DNA of 64,000 nt from Daedaleopsis sinensis (Eukaryota > Basidiomycota > Agaricomycetes > Polyporales > Polyporaceae). This document shows, one piece after another, positions 11,973 through 23,758 of the stretch; the stretch's first letter is position 1, and the number at the start of each line of letters is the position of its first letter. The stretch is from NCBI GenBank assembly GCA_033807695.1, contig CM066305.1:248001-312000 (forward strand), given 5' to 3'. The notes beneath the pieces are model-generated. The model did not search any database. It saw only the letters and a list, made by a program, of their open reading frames with translations, and was not told the origin of the DNA. A program made the translations under genes and the position numbers.

Positions 11973-13152
11973 ATGTCGTGCTTTTCTACCAGTACAATCA
12001 ACATCGACAATACAGTCACAACACACAATCGATCACAAAACTGGCACACTACTACCGTCATTCCCTCGACCTCCTCTGGCGATTCCATGGTACTGTTCGG
12101 TCCTCCAAGAAATCCATCAGTCGGGAATATATCAATGGAGGTACCGTTTACAGGCATGTACTACGTCCTTTGATTCTATACGACATCACATTCAACCTAT
12201 ATACCACCAGGCTACGGTATTGCACTCGTCGGGCTCTATCGGTGCACTGACAATACCACCTTGCTTCCGAGTCCCACTATGTCATGTCTCGTTGACGGCT
12301 CTCCAATAACAACATCTCCACTCTCGGGCTATACGTCCGATGTAACATTCTGTGCGACAACCTACTCTAGTCCTGGATCTCATAGGTTCCAGTGGGATGC
12401 CAATGCCCAGGAGGCAATGGCACAGGTCTCATTTGCGTCCTTCAATATCCTCGTTGCTCCTACTTCCGAAACTACTCCATCAACGCCATATCACTCGACT
12501 CCTACTACGACGGCTCACGAAACGGGTTCCGAAACTACCGCACCACCGCCTACCGGAAATAGCTCGCACCATATCGCAAGAAATGCCGGTGTGGAGATAG
12601 CAATTTCCATCAGCGTCATCCTCCCAGCCGTTCTCATCGTCACCTTCCTCCTCTTCCGCAAACTACGCGGTAACCGTCCTAAATGTGAGTCCACTACTTC
12701 TACACACGTACGCTCTGTCCTAACGCCAGGACGCTCACGAAACGCCCGCAGCGCCGAAATGGGCGTACATGGGGCCGCCCACACGAGAGCGCGACCAAGA
12801 AAACATGTCCACAACTACCGGCGGATGCGACTCTACGCTAGCGTCCTGGTCCCCCGAGCTTTTCGCCATCACCGCGAACCCGTCTCGATCGTATACCGGG
12901 CACACTGAACCCTCGAATGTTGTCCGCACCGCTCAATCCCATCATCGTCCGATGCCTCTGCCCGTGTCGCAGAAGCGGCCAGTGCTTCTCCGCGATGACT
13001 CTTCCTCCACTAGATCGACCTTGGTGTCCGAGCACACAACTATCGAGGCGACAATGGAATCGGAGGTGTCACTGGCAGGGCGGGGGTCAATAGACCAGTC
13101 GGTGCACCCGAGTTCGCTACCCGGTGTGAATTCAGGCCGACTCGGATGGTAG
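11973..13152 (+). CDS. Single-pass membrane protein, member 6
   Basis: Exons 11973-12153, 12211-12684 and 12752-13152, all junctions phase 1. Exon 1 ends VPFTG and is followed by a 57-bp intron that begins GCATGT; no GT donor gives a consistent frame. The ectodomain reads RNWHTTTV-like (SQNWHTTTV), then GYGIALVGLYRCTDN and MSCLVDGSPI...VTFCATTY...GSHRFQWD, the clearest copy of the family Cys-x-Val-Asp-Gly loop. The stalk is short (about 40 residues). TM: VEIAISISVILPAVLIVTFLLF, then RKLRGNRPK. The tail contains ENMSTTTGGCD...SWSPELF. The end is GRLGW rather than WYAV. It is closest to member 7 at 37.8-39.2 kb. Function unknown. Confidence 0.77.
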
Positions 13153-14803
13153 ACTGTACGGTGCAGATAACGACCCGCGGCTCGCTAATGTCGTCTTTTC
13201 CCGGCTGTGTGGGTCCATCGGAGTGCTGTGGATGTACTTGTAGATGCCACCCGCGTGCTGCGTGTGTTGGAGAGGCTGAAATGTGTCACGTTGAGGACGT
13301 CCGAATTTGCTTGTCTCGGTAAAGCAAAGGGGACGGTCTCCGGTGGACTGTAGGATAGCAAGGAGTTGAGCGTTAGAGGAGGAGGAGGAGGAAGGTTATT
13401 CGGCTTAATCGATATACGTTACAAGTAGACGCCCAATTAGTTATCTACGTGTACAATACCGACAAGCCACGACCACGGCTTAGATGCCCGGGAGGAGTGT
13501 GGTAAGTACTCGGAGGAGGACGAGGACGCCGTCAAGCGCTGGCAGCAACACCTCTGGGCGTCTCCGACCGTCCGACCGTCGCCCGCCGAGTCCCGGCACT
13601 CTTAGTAGTTGTCTGACACTGATTCATTCTACTGTAGTAACTCTGTGACCGACACCCTCTAGTGAAACCCTGCACCCCACGTCGACTAAGTGCTAGACGA
13701 GCTGTTGCCATGCATGTGCGGGTCTAGCAGGGCTTCGAGGACTGACTTATATACAGTGGATCCGCGCGCTACTAGTACCACTTGAATGGGCTCGCAGGCG
13801 CGTACCTTCGAACACGATGCCCATATATATGCATGCGGCATATGTCTCCTGCGACATATCCTCGTCATACTACGTGCATCGACCACATCCGATTCCACAC
13901 TCGGTCAATAGCTGATGTTCTACTACTGCCTCGTGTAGCTTCTCGGTGCGAGTGCGCCATCTATCCACAACTTGAAGCTCATCCATGTCTACTATTTGGA
14001 TGCTTCAGCCACCAGGTAGCGCCAGCTACGGTCCGCGACTGCTCTGGTCTCATCGTGGAGCTCTCGAGGGCTTCTCCGAAGGCTCGAACAAGCAGCTCGA
14101 CTCATCCTGGAAAATTTAGCGTCATCGTCGTCCAGCCTAGCGACGTTCGTGCCAAGGTGAATGGTACGCAGAACGATCCCCTCCCTCAGGCCCAACGGCA
14201 TCTACCAGCGCGTCCGCAAGCTCAGGGTTAAGCAAGATAGCACGACGAGCGGTGAGACCTCACAAACACAAAGGTCCGTTCAACGCGCATCCATTCTGAC
14301 TACTAGTACAAACGCTTACGATCTCTTAGGCTGACCGACAGTCGCGCATGCCCTAGTCTCCATTCCGCCGCTGCGTCCTTCTCTGCACTGTAATTGGGGT
14401 GATTTACGCTATACGACCAAGAAATCGATGTCTACCTTCAGTAAGTCATTGAGTAACAGGATAATGTGCATGTGCTGACATTCTTACTTTATTGACAACT
14501 AGGGCTCTTCGGCGTTCGCGAACCCACCCCCTCCTCCGAGAGCTACACAGCCACCGCGCTCGCACTGAAGCGCCCGTACCCATGCGCCACCCCGAAACCC
14601 GAAGCCCCCACTCGAATGCGACAACGACGACAGTCGAGTCTTCGAGTTGTCTACTAAGCAATGACAAAACGGCTTAGACATCGGAAGGACAGATTCACCC
14701 GGTATATAAGCCGTGTCTCGCTTCAGACAAAGACCATCAGCTCACCTCGAACCCAGAACTCGCAATTCCAACCACAGCCATAACCACAGACGCGTATACT
14801 ACG
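13153..14803. other. Intergenic
   Basis: No supported gene. A purine-rich GGA run is at 13377-13395. Overlapping short frames near 13.8-14.2 kb and 14.5-15.0 kb look like chance openings. Confidence 0.45.
14703..14710 (+). promoter_or_regulatory. TATA box of the oxidoreductase gene
   Basis: TATATAAG lies about 94 bp upstream of the start codon at 14804, a normal distance for a fungal core promoter. Inferred from sequence and position only. Confidence 0.55.
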
Positions 14804-16130
14804 ATGGCCCCAAAGACGCAGAAAGCGCTCGTCCTTCCCGAAGCCAAGCAGCCATGGAAGCTCCTCACCGACTGGCCGGTGCACACCCCAGGCCCGAACG
14901 AAGTTCTCGTCAAGAATATCTCCATCGCCCTCAACCCGGCAGAGTGGAAAGCGCAGGCGTACGACCCACCGTTCATCAAGGGATACCCTCACCTTGGTGG
15001 CCTGGACGGCGCGGGCATTGTGGAAGACGTCGGTGCCGATGTCACGAACGTCGCAAAGGGCGACAGAATGTGAGTCCCGCTACTAGGCTTCCCTTACGTT
15101 TTGCTGACACGGCGAGTTCAGTCTCTTTCCCGGAGACTTCGATCAGCGCCTGGCAACCTTCCAGCAGTACAGCATCGTGCTCGCCGCGCACACCGCCAAG
15201 GTACACCACAATTCCCTTTCAGTACCACACCCAGCTGTGCTCATCGTCTCGCAGATCCCCGATAACCTGACTTTCGACCAAGCCGCCTCTGTCCCGCTCG
15301 GGCTCGCGACCGTCCTCACTGGAATCTGGGCACACCACCCGTCTGCCAGCTCCGTCGACCTCCCCGCGCTCTGGGAAGAAGGCGGGACGGAAAAGTACGC
15401 CGGGCAGCCCGCGCTGATCATGGGCGGCTCATCCTCCGTCGGTCAATACGGTAAGTAATAAGTATCTCCAATCTCTCTTCCCGCAACACAGAGCTCACTC
15501 CTCGCTCGCACGCACCCAGCGATCCAAGTCGCGAAGCTCCAAGGCTTCTCGCCCATCCTCACTACCGCCTCGCCGGTGCACGCCGCGCACCTCCGCTCCC
15601 TCGGCGCGACGCACGTCCTCGACCGCGCGCTGCCGCCCGCCGCGCTCCTCGCCGAGATCACGCATGCGACGGGCGGCGCGCCGCTCCCGTACGCATACGA
15701 CGCGATCGCGTCCGAGGACACGCAGAACGTCGCGTACGACGCGCTCGCGCCCGGGGGCGCCCTCGTTGTCACCCTCCCGCACTCCGCGCCGGTCCTGCAG
15801 GCGAAGGTGGACAGGGACGCCGCGGCGGGTGCGCGTGCGAAGAGGATCGCGCGGCCGATGGCGAGCTTTTTGAACCCGGAGAACAGGGCGCTGGGCGTGG
15901 AGGTGTACACGCGGCTCTCGAGCTGGCTGCGCGACGGGATGATTGTTGTGCGTGTACTTCGCGCGTGGGCTCGCTTCGTAGACTGACGTTTGCTCGTCCC
16001 CGCGCTGTAGCCGAACAGGGTCGAGGTAGTCCCCGGTGGGCTGAATGGGGCCGTGGAGGGCTGCGAGCGGATCCGGGACAACAAGGCTAGCGGGATCAAG
16101 CTCATCGTTCACCCGCAGGAGACGGCTTAG
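14804..16130 (+). CDS. Medium-chain (zinc-independent) NAD(P)H oxidoreductase, enoyl-reductase/quinone-reductase type
   Basis: Five exons (14804-15069, 15122-15200, 15255-15450, 15520-15947, 16011-16130) keep one frame and give about 362 residues, normal for the family. The N-terminal GroES-like fold is visible (PGPNEVLVKNISIALNPAEWK, GLDGAGIVEDVGADV, KGDRILFPG). The nucleotide-binding fold carries QPALIMGGSSSVGQY followed by AIQVAKLQGFSPILTTAS, a glycine-rich loop variant. The catalytic zinc ligands of classical alcohol dehydrogenases are absent, so it belongs with fungal 'zinc-binding oxidoreductase' proteins related to trans-enoyl reductases. It would reduce an activated double bond or quinone with NAD(P)H in the cytosol; the substrate cannot be read. 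The gene converges on the sugar transporter with a 330-bp gap. Confidence 0.85.
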
Positions 16131-16460
16131 ATCTCCAGGCTCGAATATTGAATCATAACAGGAGAGAACGTAGCGTGCGCGTAGGGCCTATGTAGGGTAA
16201 CGCACTGTATCCGCACTTGTTCTGCCATACTGTAGATCTTTCAATCGTGAACTCGAGTCGTATTCAAGCGTAGGATATCCCTCCCCGCCCCGCCCAATCA
16301 AGTTCATGAGCATTCCTATCGTTATAGGCTCCAGTCGTACAATATCGTAGATTCGTACCAGGAAAACCGCCATCCAAGCTAGCTGGTATCAGTGCAAATT
16401 CCCCCGGAGAGGGCGCGAATGCTCAGGCGCGCTGCCTACTCACAAGTCGCTATCCCGCAC
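16131..16460. other. Convergent intergenic gap
   Basis: Shared 3' flank of the oxidoreductase (+) and transporter (-). Nothing else seen. Confidence 0.5.
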
Positions 16461-18569
16461 TCACGTGGACTCCTCGTCGTCAATGACCTTCACGATCGCC
16501 CGGTCCCCCTCCGTCTTGATCGCGACCTTGCGTTTGCGCGCGGACGCCATCGCGGGCCAAGGCGCGTTGAAGATCTCGTCGAGCTCCTCGAGCGTGCGCC
16601 CGCGGGTCTCGACGCAGAACAGGAACCAGAGCACGGACGCGCAGCAGTTCCAGACGACGAAGACGAAGTAGTACTTGTAGCCCCAGGCCTTGAGGCCGAC
16701 CGAGTTCGCGAACGTGTTGATGAACCCAGCGCAGTTCGCAATGAGGATGTGGACTGTGCATGCATACGAATCGGCGCAGGCTTCTCAGATTGAATGTTAG
16801 AGAGAGACGTACCAGCCATGCCCTTGGCGCGCATCTGCTGGTTCATGACCTCGGCACAGTACAGCGCCTGGAGCGGCGTGTACGTGAACGAGTAGACGAT
16901 ACCGAACAGGAATATGAAAGTGATCGTCGCGTTCGCGCCGTTGACGTTCGTGTTCCCGACCTGTCCGAACTTGGATGAGAGCGCAGCGACAATCGACAGC
17001 AGGGCTGCGAGCGAGAATGCGCCGAAGTAGAGACGGCGACGGCGGCCAATCCGGTCCGTCATCATCGCGCCGGAGAACGCCCCGAAGGCGGAGAGGATGT
17101 TGTTTGCGAAGTTGTAAACGAGCTGAGTGTGCTTGTCATGGACACCAGCGTTGGAGAGAACGGTGGGCAGGAAGTAGGTGATGAGCTGAAAGATCATGCG
17201 ATCAGCTCAGCGTCCGATGAACAGCCTCATGAAACAACGAGGTCCGGTAGAATGGAAGGGGAAACTGAAAAGAGCGGTGGTGTGGGAGAAAGCGGAAAGC
17301 AAACGCAGGACTTCGGGGTACGTACACCGTTCCCGGCGAGCTGGCTGTTGAGGCACATGAGCGCGAGCGCGAGCAGCCGCCAGCGCGCGTTTGCTGTGTT
17401 AACAAGCTTCGAGTAGTCCCACACGGGCTCCATCTTGCGGACCTCAATCATCTCCTGGAACTCGCGAAGCTGGAGCTCAATCAGTGGGTTCGTCTTGCCG
17501 TCGGCCGAATGGTATTTGATCATGACCGCACGGGCCTCATCCACGCGGCCGCGCGAAACGAGCCAACGCGGCGACTCTGGGCAGAAGAGTATGCACAGCA
17601 TGACGATGATCGGTGGGACGACCTGTCAATGTCACGTATGGCATGCACACTGTCAGTCATACGGGGACAATGGACAGTGACAGCGCTGGTACCAACCTGA
17701 ATGAGAAGGGGGAGACGCCAGGCCCAGGTGCTGTTCATCTTCTGGGTACCCACCATGATGCCGGTCGCGGGAATAGCTCCAACAAAGAAGCAGCCTATTC
17801 AAGCGTTCCGTGAGTGAGCGGGTGGTAGTCTTGGCGTATCTCCCGGAGACTTACTGTTGTAAAGCGCACCAAGACGCCCGCGCCAGTTGGCGGGAGCGAG
17901 CTCGGTGACCCAAGTCGGCGCGGCGGTCGTGCTAATTGCGATACCGAAGCCAAGCGTGAAACGTCCACCCAAGAACATGCCCCGGTTCTGTGCGCTGGTG
18001 ATGATCGCCGCGCCGGTGAGGATGATGAACCCGCCGACGAACATGCCCACACGTCGACCGAACCGCTCGCTCGCGGGGCCGGCGAAGAAGGCACCCGCGC
18101 AGTTACCAGCCACATAGATCAGGAAGACTGTATAAGCGAACATAAGATGTGAGTATGGTATGCACGACTCCGGCCACCAGCTGAGTATACGCACCAACAC
18201 CGGTACTCGCTCCAACAGTATCGTAGTGGAAGAAGTCGAGGTATTGATCCATGGCGTTGATCCCGCCCATGAGCGAGCCATCGAAACCTGTCAGAAATGC
18301 GGGGTCAGATGACTGCGTGTACGACATCGATCCATGTGCGTACCCGAAGACACGGCGTTCAGGAAGCCGACCATGCAAATGAAATACAATGAGATCGCGC
18401 GCCTGCTCCCTGGGTCAAGCTTCGTGTTCTCGATGGCGGCCTTGAGCTCAGCATTGTAGATGGTCTCCTCGATCCTCGCACCCTCGATGGTCGTTGGACT
18501 CGCGACAGAGTCGCCGCGGTCCTTGACATCATCGATATCATCGTAGTCGTCGCGCGTAGGAACAGACAT
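16461..18569 (-). CDS. MFS sugar transporter (lactose-permease/hexose-transporter type)
   Basis: Multi-exon minus-strand gene starting MSVPTRDDYDDIDDV with a hydrophilic N-terminus. Family signatures in order: GFDGSLMGGINAM after TM1; ERFGRRVGMFVGG (loop 2-3 motif); GRFTLGFGIAIS; APANWRGRLGALYN; CPESPRWLVSRGR; the central loop; DRIGRRRRLYFGA (loop 8-9 motif); and VETRGRTLEELDEIF at the end of TM12, the PETKGR motif with Val and Arg substitutions. The spliced length is about 540 residues with 12 predicted helices. It should be a plasma-membrane proton-coupled or facilitative sugar carrier, most like the fungal LAC12/cellodextrin group; the exact sugar is not inferable. Introns are about 50-90 bp. 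A Lys/Arg- and acid-rich cytosolic tail ends DDEEST. Confidence 0.88.
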
Positions 18570-20338
18570 GGCGGCTCTTCAGCTTCAGACCCAAGGGAGC
18601 AGAGAAACTCGAGGAGCGCTGCTGGACGATGCGAGAGGGAGGACAACCCACGAAGAGGACGCTCTGCGCAGGGCGGTCATAGATATACTATCACTAGCAG
18701 AGCGAGAAAAGGTCATGAGAAGACCAGGCTCCTGTCGCCTATGGGAGAGTGATTAGCGCAGGATTATCGTATCTCTCGAGTCAGCTGCTTGGCTGTCAGT
18801 GTGGAGTCTTGATCAAACTAAACGAGATGTCTGGGTGGCGCGAAATGCCGCCGCGTTGTGCAGGCGTGGATAGCATGAAGATAAAGCCGAGGCTAACATA
18901 CCTGCTCGGACGATCGTGTGCAGCGCTTTTGTGCACCCTACAGCAGCTTTGAGTCGAGCGATAAGAAGGAGTTGTGACGAGGACTGAACGATAGCGGTGT
19001 GAGAGAGATGCGCAGCGTTTAGCGGGCCGTCAGGGCCGTAGAGAGAGTGATAGTACCTGATAGCACAGGATAGCTCTCACTGGCAGCGGCCTTGGCCTTC
19101 AAAGCTGCATGCATAACTGGCCACGTGTACTGGGTGCTGAATACTGAGTCCTCTCTCCTCGGAGTCCTCCTCAATGAATTGGCGTGTGCGCCGCCACAAT
19201 GACGTCCATAGCCCTATAGCAGATGTGTACCGTCAGCCCGACTTGGCCAACAGCCCAGTAAGAGCTTACCTAGTAGAAACTTTGCCTACGCAATTTCGCC
19301 ACAGATTCTGAGGCCTGAGGCCTAAGGCCTTGAGGGTTCTCGGGGAGGAGAGGGGCTGCGACCCACCATGCCAGGATACTATATCGTAGCCCTACTAGGA
19401 CTCCCGTACTAGTAGAACCCTAAGACAGGGCAGACGTCGACATCGGAAGTCAGCAGATAACTGACACGGTATGCGACCATACGGTCAGTGATCGGGGAGG
19501 TTTACTGCCAAGGAGCTGCGACGTGTTCGTGTCCGCATTCATCATGACATTTCCAGCGGTCCAAATGTGCCTGGGAGCAGGTTGCTTGCATGCGCCTGAG
19601 TCTCTGACTACAAAAAGCAAAAAATCGTCTTCATCTACAATGCTAGTAGAGAACCAAGTCGGTCAAGACGTACCATCTAGTATTCATCTCCGATGGAGCA
19701 GGAGCTCAGAACCATGCCACAGGAGTACTATCACGCAGAAAACAAACTTCAGTGCGACTCAACGTAGTGTGACTAGGCAAATAGATGAAGCTCACTGGCA
19801 GATCGTCTTAAGTAGGTGTGATCGACAACGTGATCGACGGAGCACGCGGCCTCGCAAGCATCTAGTCCATCCTCTCCCCGTTCAATAGATCCTGTACATC
19901 GCCTGCCTATAGTAGGGGGGACAATGACGAGGAGTTGGTTGCTTGAAGGACTCCTCGGAGTCGGACGGTCAGGCTAGTGACGTTACATGACTTGTCACGT
20001 TTTTGACTTCGATATCTCAGCGCTTCCGAAGCGCCACTTCACCTGGCAGCCGCCGCCACCGTACTAAGCCTAACGCCTTTCACCATAACAGAGAGTTGTA
20101 AGTGTCTTCTAATTTTCTAGGGAGGCTCGCTAATGGTTGGACAGATATCTAACCTTGCTTGATTACGCGCTCGCCTCTGGACTTCTGTTAATAGCAAGTC
20201 GCGTCTTGTCACTTGCCAAACTTGAACGCAGGGCTAGTAGTGCAAGGACGCTTGATCGTCTCGGAAGGTACGAAGAGGGCATTGCTGTCATTATGTCACG
20301 TCGATTCAACTTCATTGACAGTCTGTGCCACAGTCAAA
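18570..20338. other. Intergenic
   Basis: Promoter side of the transporter (-) and of the F-box gene (+). No coding motif, RNA gene or repeat family recognised. Confidence 0.45.
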
Positions 20339-22126
20339 ATGGCCGATACTTCTGCAAAACATTACGCGTGAGTTCCCTAGCTTGCCATCTACGCTTACTA
20401 TATGGTATGAACGAGCGTCGCCCTCAGCATCACACCCCACAATGCGACGCAGGAGGTCCTTCTGCAGAAGATAGTGGACCTCGAAGACCAGCGCAATGCG
20501 CTCCTGCATCAACAGTTTCGTCTGAAGTCGCTCTGGAACACCACAGTCACCATACACAGACCTCCCATAGAACTGCTGTCTCAGTTCTTCTGTGCAGTCA
20601 AGGGCGAGTCCATACCGGGACTGAGTAGTAAAATGGTCTGGGGCAAAAAGTGGGTTCACATCAGGCTCGTCTGTCGCTACTGGCGTGAGGTCGCAGATGC
20701 AACTCCGGCCCTGTGGCGTGCGGTGGACTTCGGATCGGAGAGCAGACGGGCTGGTAACTACCACTGGTTGTCTCTTTGCCTCTCTCGTTCTGCCGCAATG
20801 CCATTCGACGTCAAGTTTCAACATGTTTTCCCTATACAAGACGCACAACTCAAGTTGCTTCTGTCCCACTCACGTCGGATCAGGACCCTTCATCTCCCGT
20901 TCATTCAGAACGATTCGTGTGCAGTCCTCGCGAACCTTCTCCTCCACAACAAGATGCCGGCCCTAGAGGCCCTCCTCTACTTGGGCACTAGAAGTGTCGT
21001 CGATCATGACATGTATGATGAGCTGCACATATCGCTCGACCACTATCCACGTCTCCAATTCCTCGAGCTCTCCCATACAACTGCCCCGCGCGATCCCCTG
21101 CTATATGGCCAGCTGCGCTCGTTGGCCCTCACAAAATGTTCCGGTGGCGATCTCACCTACAAAGCGTTCCTCGACATGCTATCGAATGCAAGGACCCTAC
21201 AAACCCTGAGCATCTTTGATTTCCTCAATCACCTTGCCTATGACGTCCGGGAAGACCATCGCCGCGTATCACTTCCTCAGCTCACCTCACTGACACTCGG
21301 CACGCATGCTCTGGAAGACTCTGCCAAGTTCCTCACACACGTCGCTTTCCCCGCTATCGTCACTCTCCAAGTGGAGGCTGATCTCATCCATGTCGATGTC
21401 GATGATCTTCCCGTGACCTTCCCTCGACTCCTCCCGAACCAACCCGCGGAATATCTCTCGTTCTGGAAGCAGATCTGCGGAGTATACCTGGCGGTATGCG
21501 AGCAGGATTACGAGCTGAGCGCGTATACGGCGTCCTCTTCTGATTCACAGCTGGCGAAACAGGCCGTCGCCCTGGCAATTCAATTCAAACATAGTAGCTT
21601 GCCATGGGATCACCGCTTCATCCACGGCCTCCTGGACGCTGTCGACCTGCTTAGTGGTATCAACCTCGTAAAACTCTCAATAAATGTCAGCGTTCTCCCC
21701 GACTGTTCTGACACATGGCGGCGCGTATTCCGCGCGTTCCCGCTGCTGGAGTACTTCAGCCTCACCGGCGATTCCGATGGACATGTCGCAGGTGCCTGGC
21801 GCGGCCTTCGGTATGCCTCAATCGCATCTGCGGCTGCCATCGCGGAGATAGATGGACCCCAGCCTCATAGCGAGGGCGGACAGGCCGTCGCCTGCCCACG
21901 TCTACATACGATCAACATAGGCGGCTACTTCAATGCAAGCGGAGAGCTGTTCGAGGAGATGATCTGGTGCTTGCGTGATCGCGCGGACACGGGCGGTGCA
22001 CGTTTGACGAAGCTGGTCACGATGCTCATTCCCTGTGAGGAGCAGAGCTGGAGAGATCTTGAACATGCGTATACTCCGATCTTGAAGGGTCTCGTTGCGG
22101 AGGTGGAGTGCCATTGGAGAGTTTAG
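20339..22126 (+). CDS. F-box/LRR-type protein
   Basis: A 29-nt first exon (20339-20367, MADTSAKHYA) is joined over a 60-bp GTGAGT..CAG intron to a single long exon 20428-22126. Residues about 15-45 form a short coiled coil (VLLQKIVDLEDQRNALLHQQ). The F-box follows: IHRPPIELLSQFF....HIRLVCRYWREVADATPALWRAVDF, the standard Agaricomycete form. The remaining 450 residues are leucine-rich and irregular (RIRTLHLPF, LQFLELSHT, LRSLALTKC, LPQLTSLTLG), as in LRR receptors of SCF ubiquitin ligases. It would bind Skp1 and recruit a substrate for ubiquitination in cytosol or nucleus; the substrate is unknown. Two homologues lie at 49.5-53.7 kb, one broken. These genes form very large fast-evolving families in mushrooms. 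Confidence 0.85.
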
Positions 22127-22497
22127 AGAGTACGTACAGCGATTCATACGGTATTAGCCTGTGTTTTATGGAGGTCATATTTCATACTATGTAGCATCGA
22201 AAATAGTATCCACTGAACGAATCTTTCGTAGCTCTGTACCGAGGAGACGGCCTCCTATGTCTCTCGCGCTGGTCTGTTTAGTTTTTACCTCCAAGTTGTG
22301 TCTCATGAGCTGATTCATCCTCGTCACACGCTATCTTGTTAGCAGACACGACGCGTCACCCGATGCTCAGCTCAGCTCGCGTATTGCTCATTCTCAGACA
22401 CGCATGAAGCAGCAGCATGATACGTCGCACGCCGCAACCTCTCCCTGTCGACCCTCCCCGTGAACCGCGCCAAGCTCTCCATCCTGCATGATCCGCT
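22127..22497. other. Intergenic, left flank of the retrotransposon
   Basis: 3' flank of the F-box gene; nothing else recognised up to the target-site duplication. Confidence 0.5.
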
Positions 22498-22513
22498 AAG
22501 ATTCTCCTACGGG
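22498..22513 (+). repeat. Target-site duplication, left copy
   Basis: AAGATTCTCCTACGGG, identical to 37497-37512 immediately after the poly(A) tract. Marks the 5' end of the inserted element. Confidence 0.85.
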
Positions 22514-23215
22514 GTGCGCTCCTCTTCCTTCAACCACCACCATGGTTCCTTTCCCACGGTCCCTGGCCCTCGGAGCGGCCATACCTGGGCCAAATAAATC
22601 ATCCATAGCGGAATGGCCAAGACCAATAAACATGAGGGAAGGCTAATGGAGCCTCGACGTCGGGAGGAGAAAAGTCCATGACCGCGGTACGAGCGGGACG
22701 AGAATCCATGGCGACTCGCTGGTAAGTCCATTAAGCCAACGTGCTCGTGCTATGTCACCATGAATTGTGAACGTAAGACCAGGTCCAGATGGACGATATG
22801 GTGTTTCACAACCTGGACTATGTCCCGATGACTCTACGAGTCGAGAGCTTAGGCTCGCACCCCCCAGGGGATGCTGCGGCGATGGACGGCCGAGTACCCG
22901 GAGCATTCGAACATGGGCGGCTAGAAGACGAAGTGCCACCTCAGATCATCAGCCCATCTAAAAGGGACCGCAACAACGGGTAACACTAAAGCAGTCCGCA
23001 TACGCATCTAGACACATGAACACGACACTGACGACGGGCGTGTGAAATAGCGGCCAAGGAACACCGTCCCGCATAATATAAGCCAGGACGTGAGGTACCT
23101 GATCCCATAGCCCATCCTGCCCGCAACGATGTGAGTACGCGAAGCATCAGATTCAGGTTGAACTGAGCTAAGTCCTAAATTCAGACTCGACCCATAGCCC
23201 ACGTCGTCGAACACG
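22514..23215. other. 5' leader of the element
   Basis: No supported gene; small frames only. GC-moderate sequence that would act as the LINE 5' UTR/internal promoter if the whole interval is one element. Confidence 0.35.
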
Positions 23216-23758
23216 ATGGCCGAGACCAGGAAGACAAGGTCACTCGAACTCACGTCCAGATGGCGTAGTAGATTCTCGGAGGAGGCGTTGGAGAAGATCC
23301 GAACGACCTGCAAGAGGAAAGGCGAGCAGATTATGCGCACGGACGCGATTCTCCCAATTGCAGAAGGCCACATGCGACTCATCAGCGACGGAAGAAAGAA
23401 CTACGACTATCGCTACAAGCTCGCAAACGAAGTCCGGTGGCTCTGGTTCTATGTAACCGCCCCGACGTCGGCCATCACACACATCGCCCTCACAGGACCT
23501 GCGAAGAGACCGGGCGAGATCAAGAACTCGCTTGGTGTGGGGAACGATGACTTCGATGAGGGAAAGAGGCCGGGAAGGGTGGGATACCCTATCAGGAAGC
23601 TCTACAGAATCCGTACGCCCATCAAGAGGGTGGATCTCATCAACGACTATGGTGCGATGACTGAGCAGGGGCCGATGAAGACCAAGGCCAAACTCATGCT
23701 CGCGCGCAAGGCCTGGCTTGACCTCGAGCTCGTCTTCGATCACACGAACCTTATATAG
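23216..23758 (+). CDS. PUA/ASCH-like small protein carried in the element
   Basis: An intronless ATG-initiated frame of 180 codons. The core DGRKNYDYRYKL....VRWLWFYVTAPTSAITHIALTGPAKRPGE, then LGVGNDDFDEGKR....YPIRKLYRIRTPI, matches the layout of a small fungal family with a PUA/ASCH-like fold: a Lys/Tyr-Arg binding strand, WFYVTAP, then G(I/V)GN.(E/D)F, and a final Y.I..LY.L..P. PUA-like folds usually recognise modified nucleotides in RNA or DNA, but no activity is established for this group, and the assignment is from memory of the pattern. Codon use is rich in AGA/AGG and GAA/AAG like the LINE ORFs, and the frame lies on the element's sense strand without introns, as expected for cargo copied through RNA. 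Confidence 0.6.
   Translation: MAETRKTRSLELTSRWRSRFSEEALEKIRTTCKRKGEQIMRTDAILPIAEGHMRLISDGRKNYDYRYKLANEVRWLWFYVTAPTSAITHIALTGPAKRPGEIKNSLGVGNDDFDEGKRPGRVGYPIRKLYRIRTPIKRVDLINDYGAMTEQGPMKTKAKLMLARKAWLDLELVFDHTNLI

Noticed and set aside
22498..22513. Left duplication copy as a chance match
   Set aside because: A 16-bp exact match placed exactly at the end of a poly(A)-terminated LINE is very unlikely by chance.
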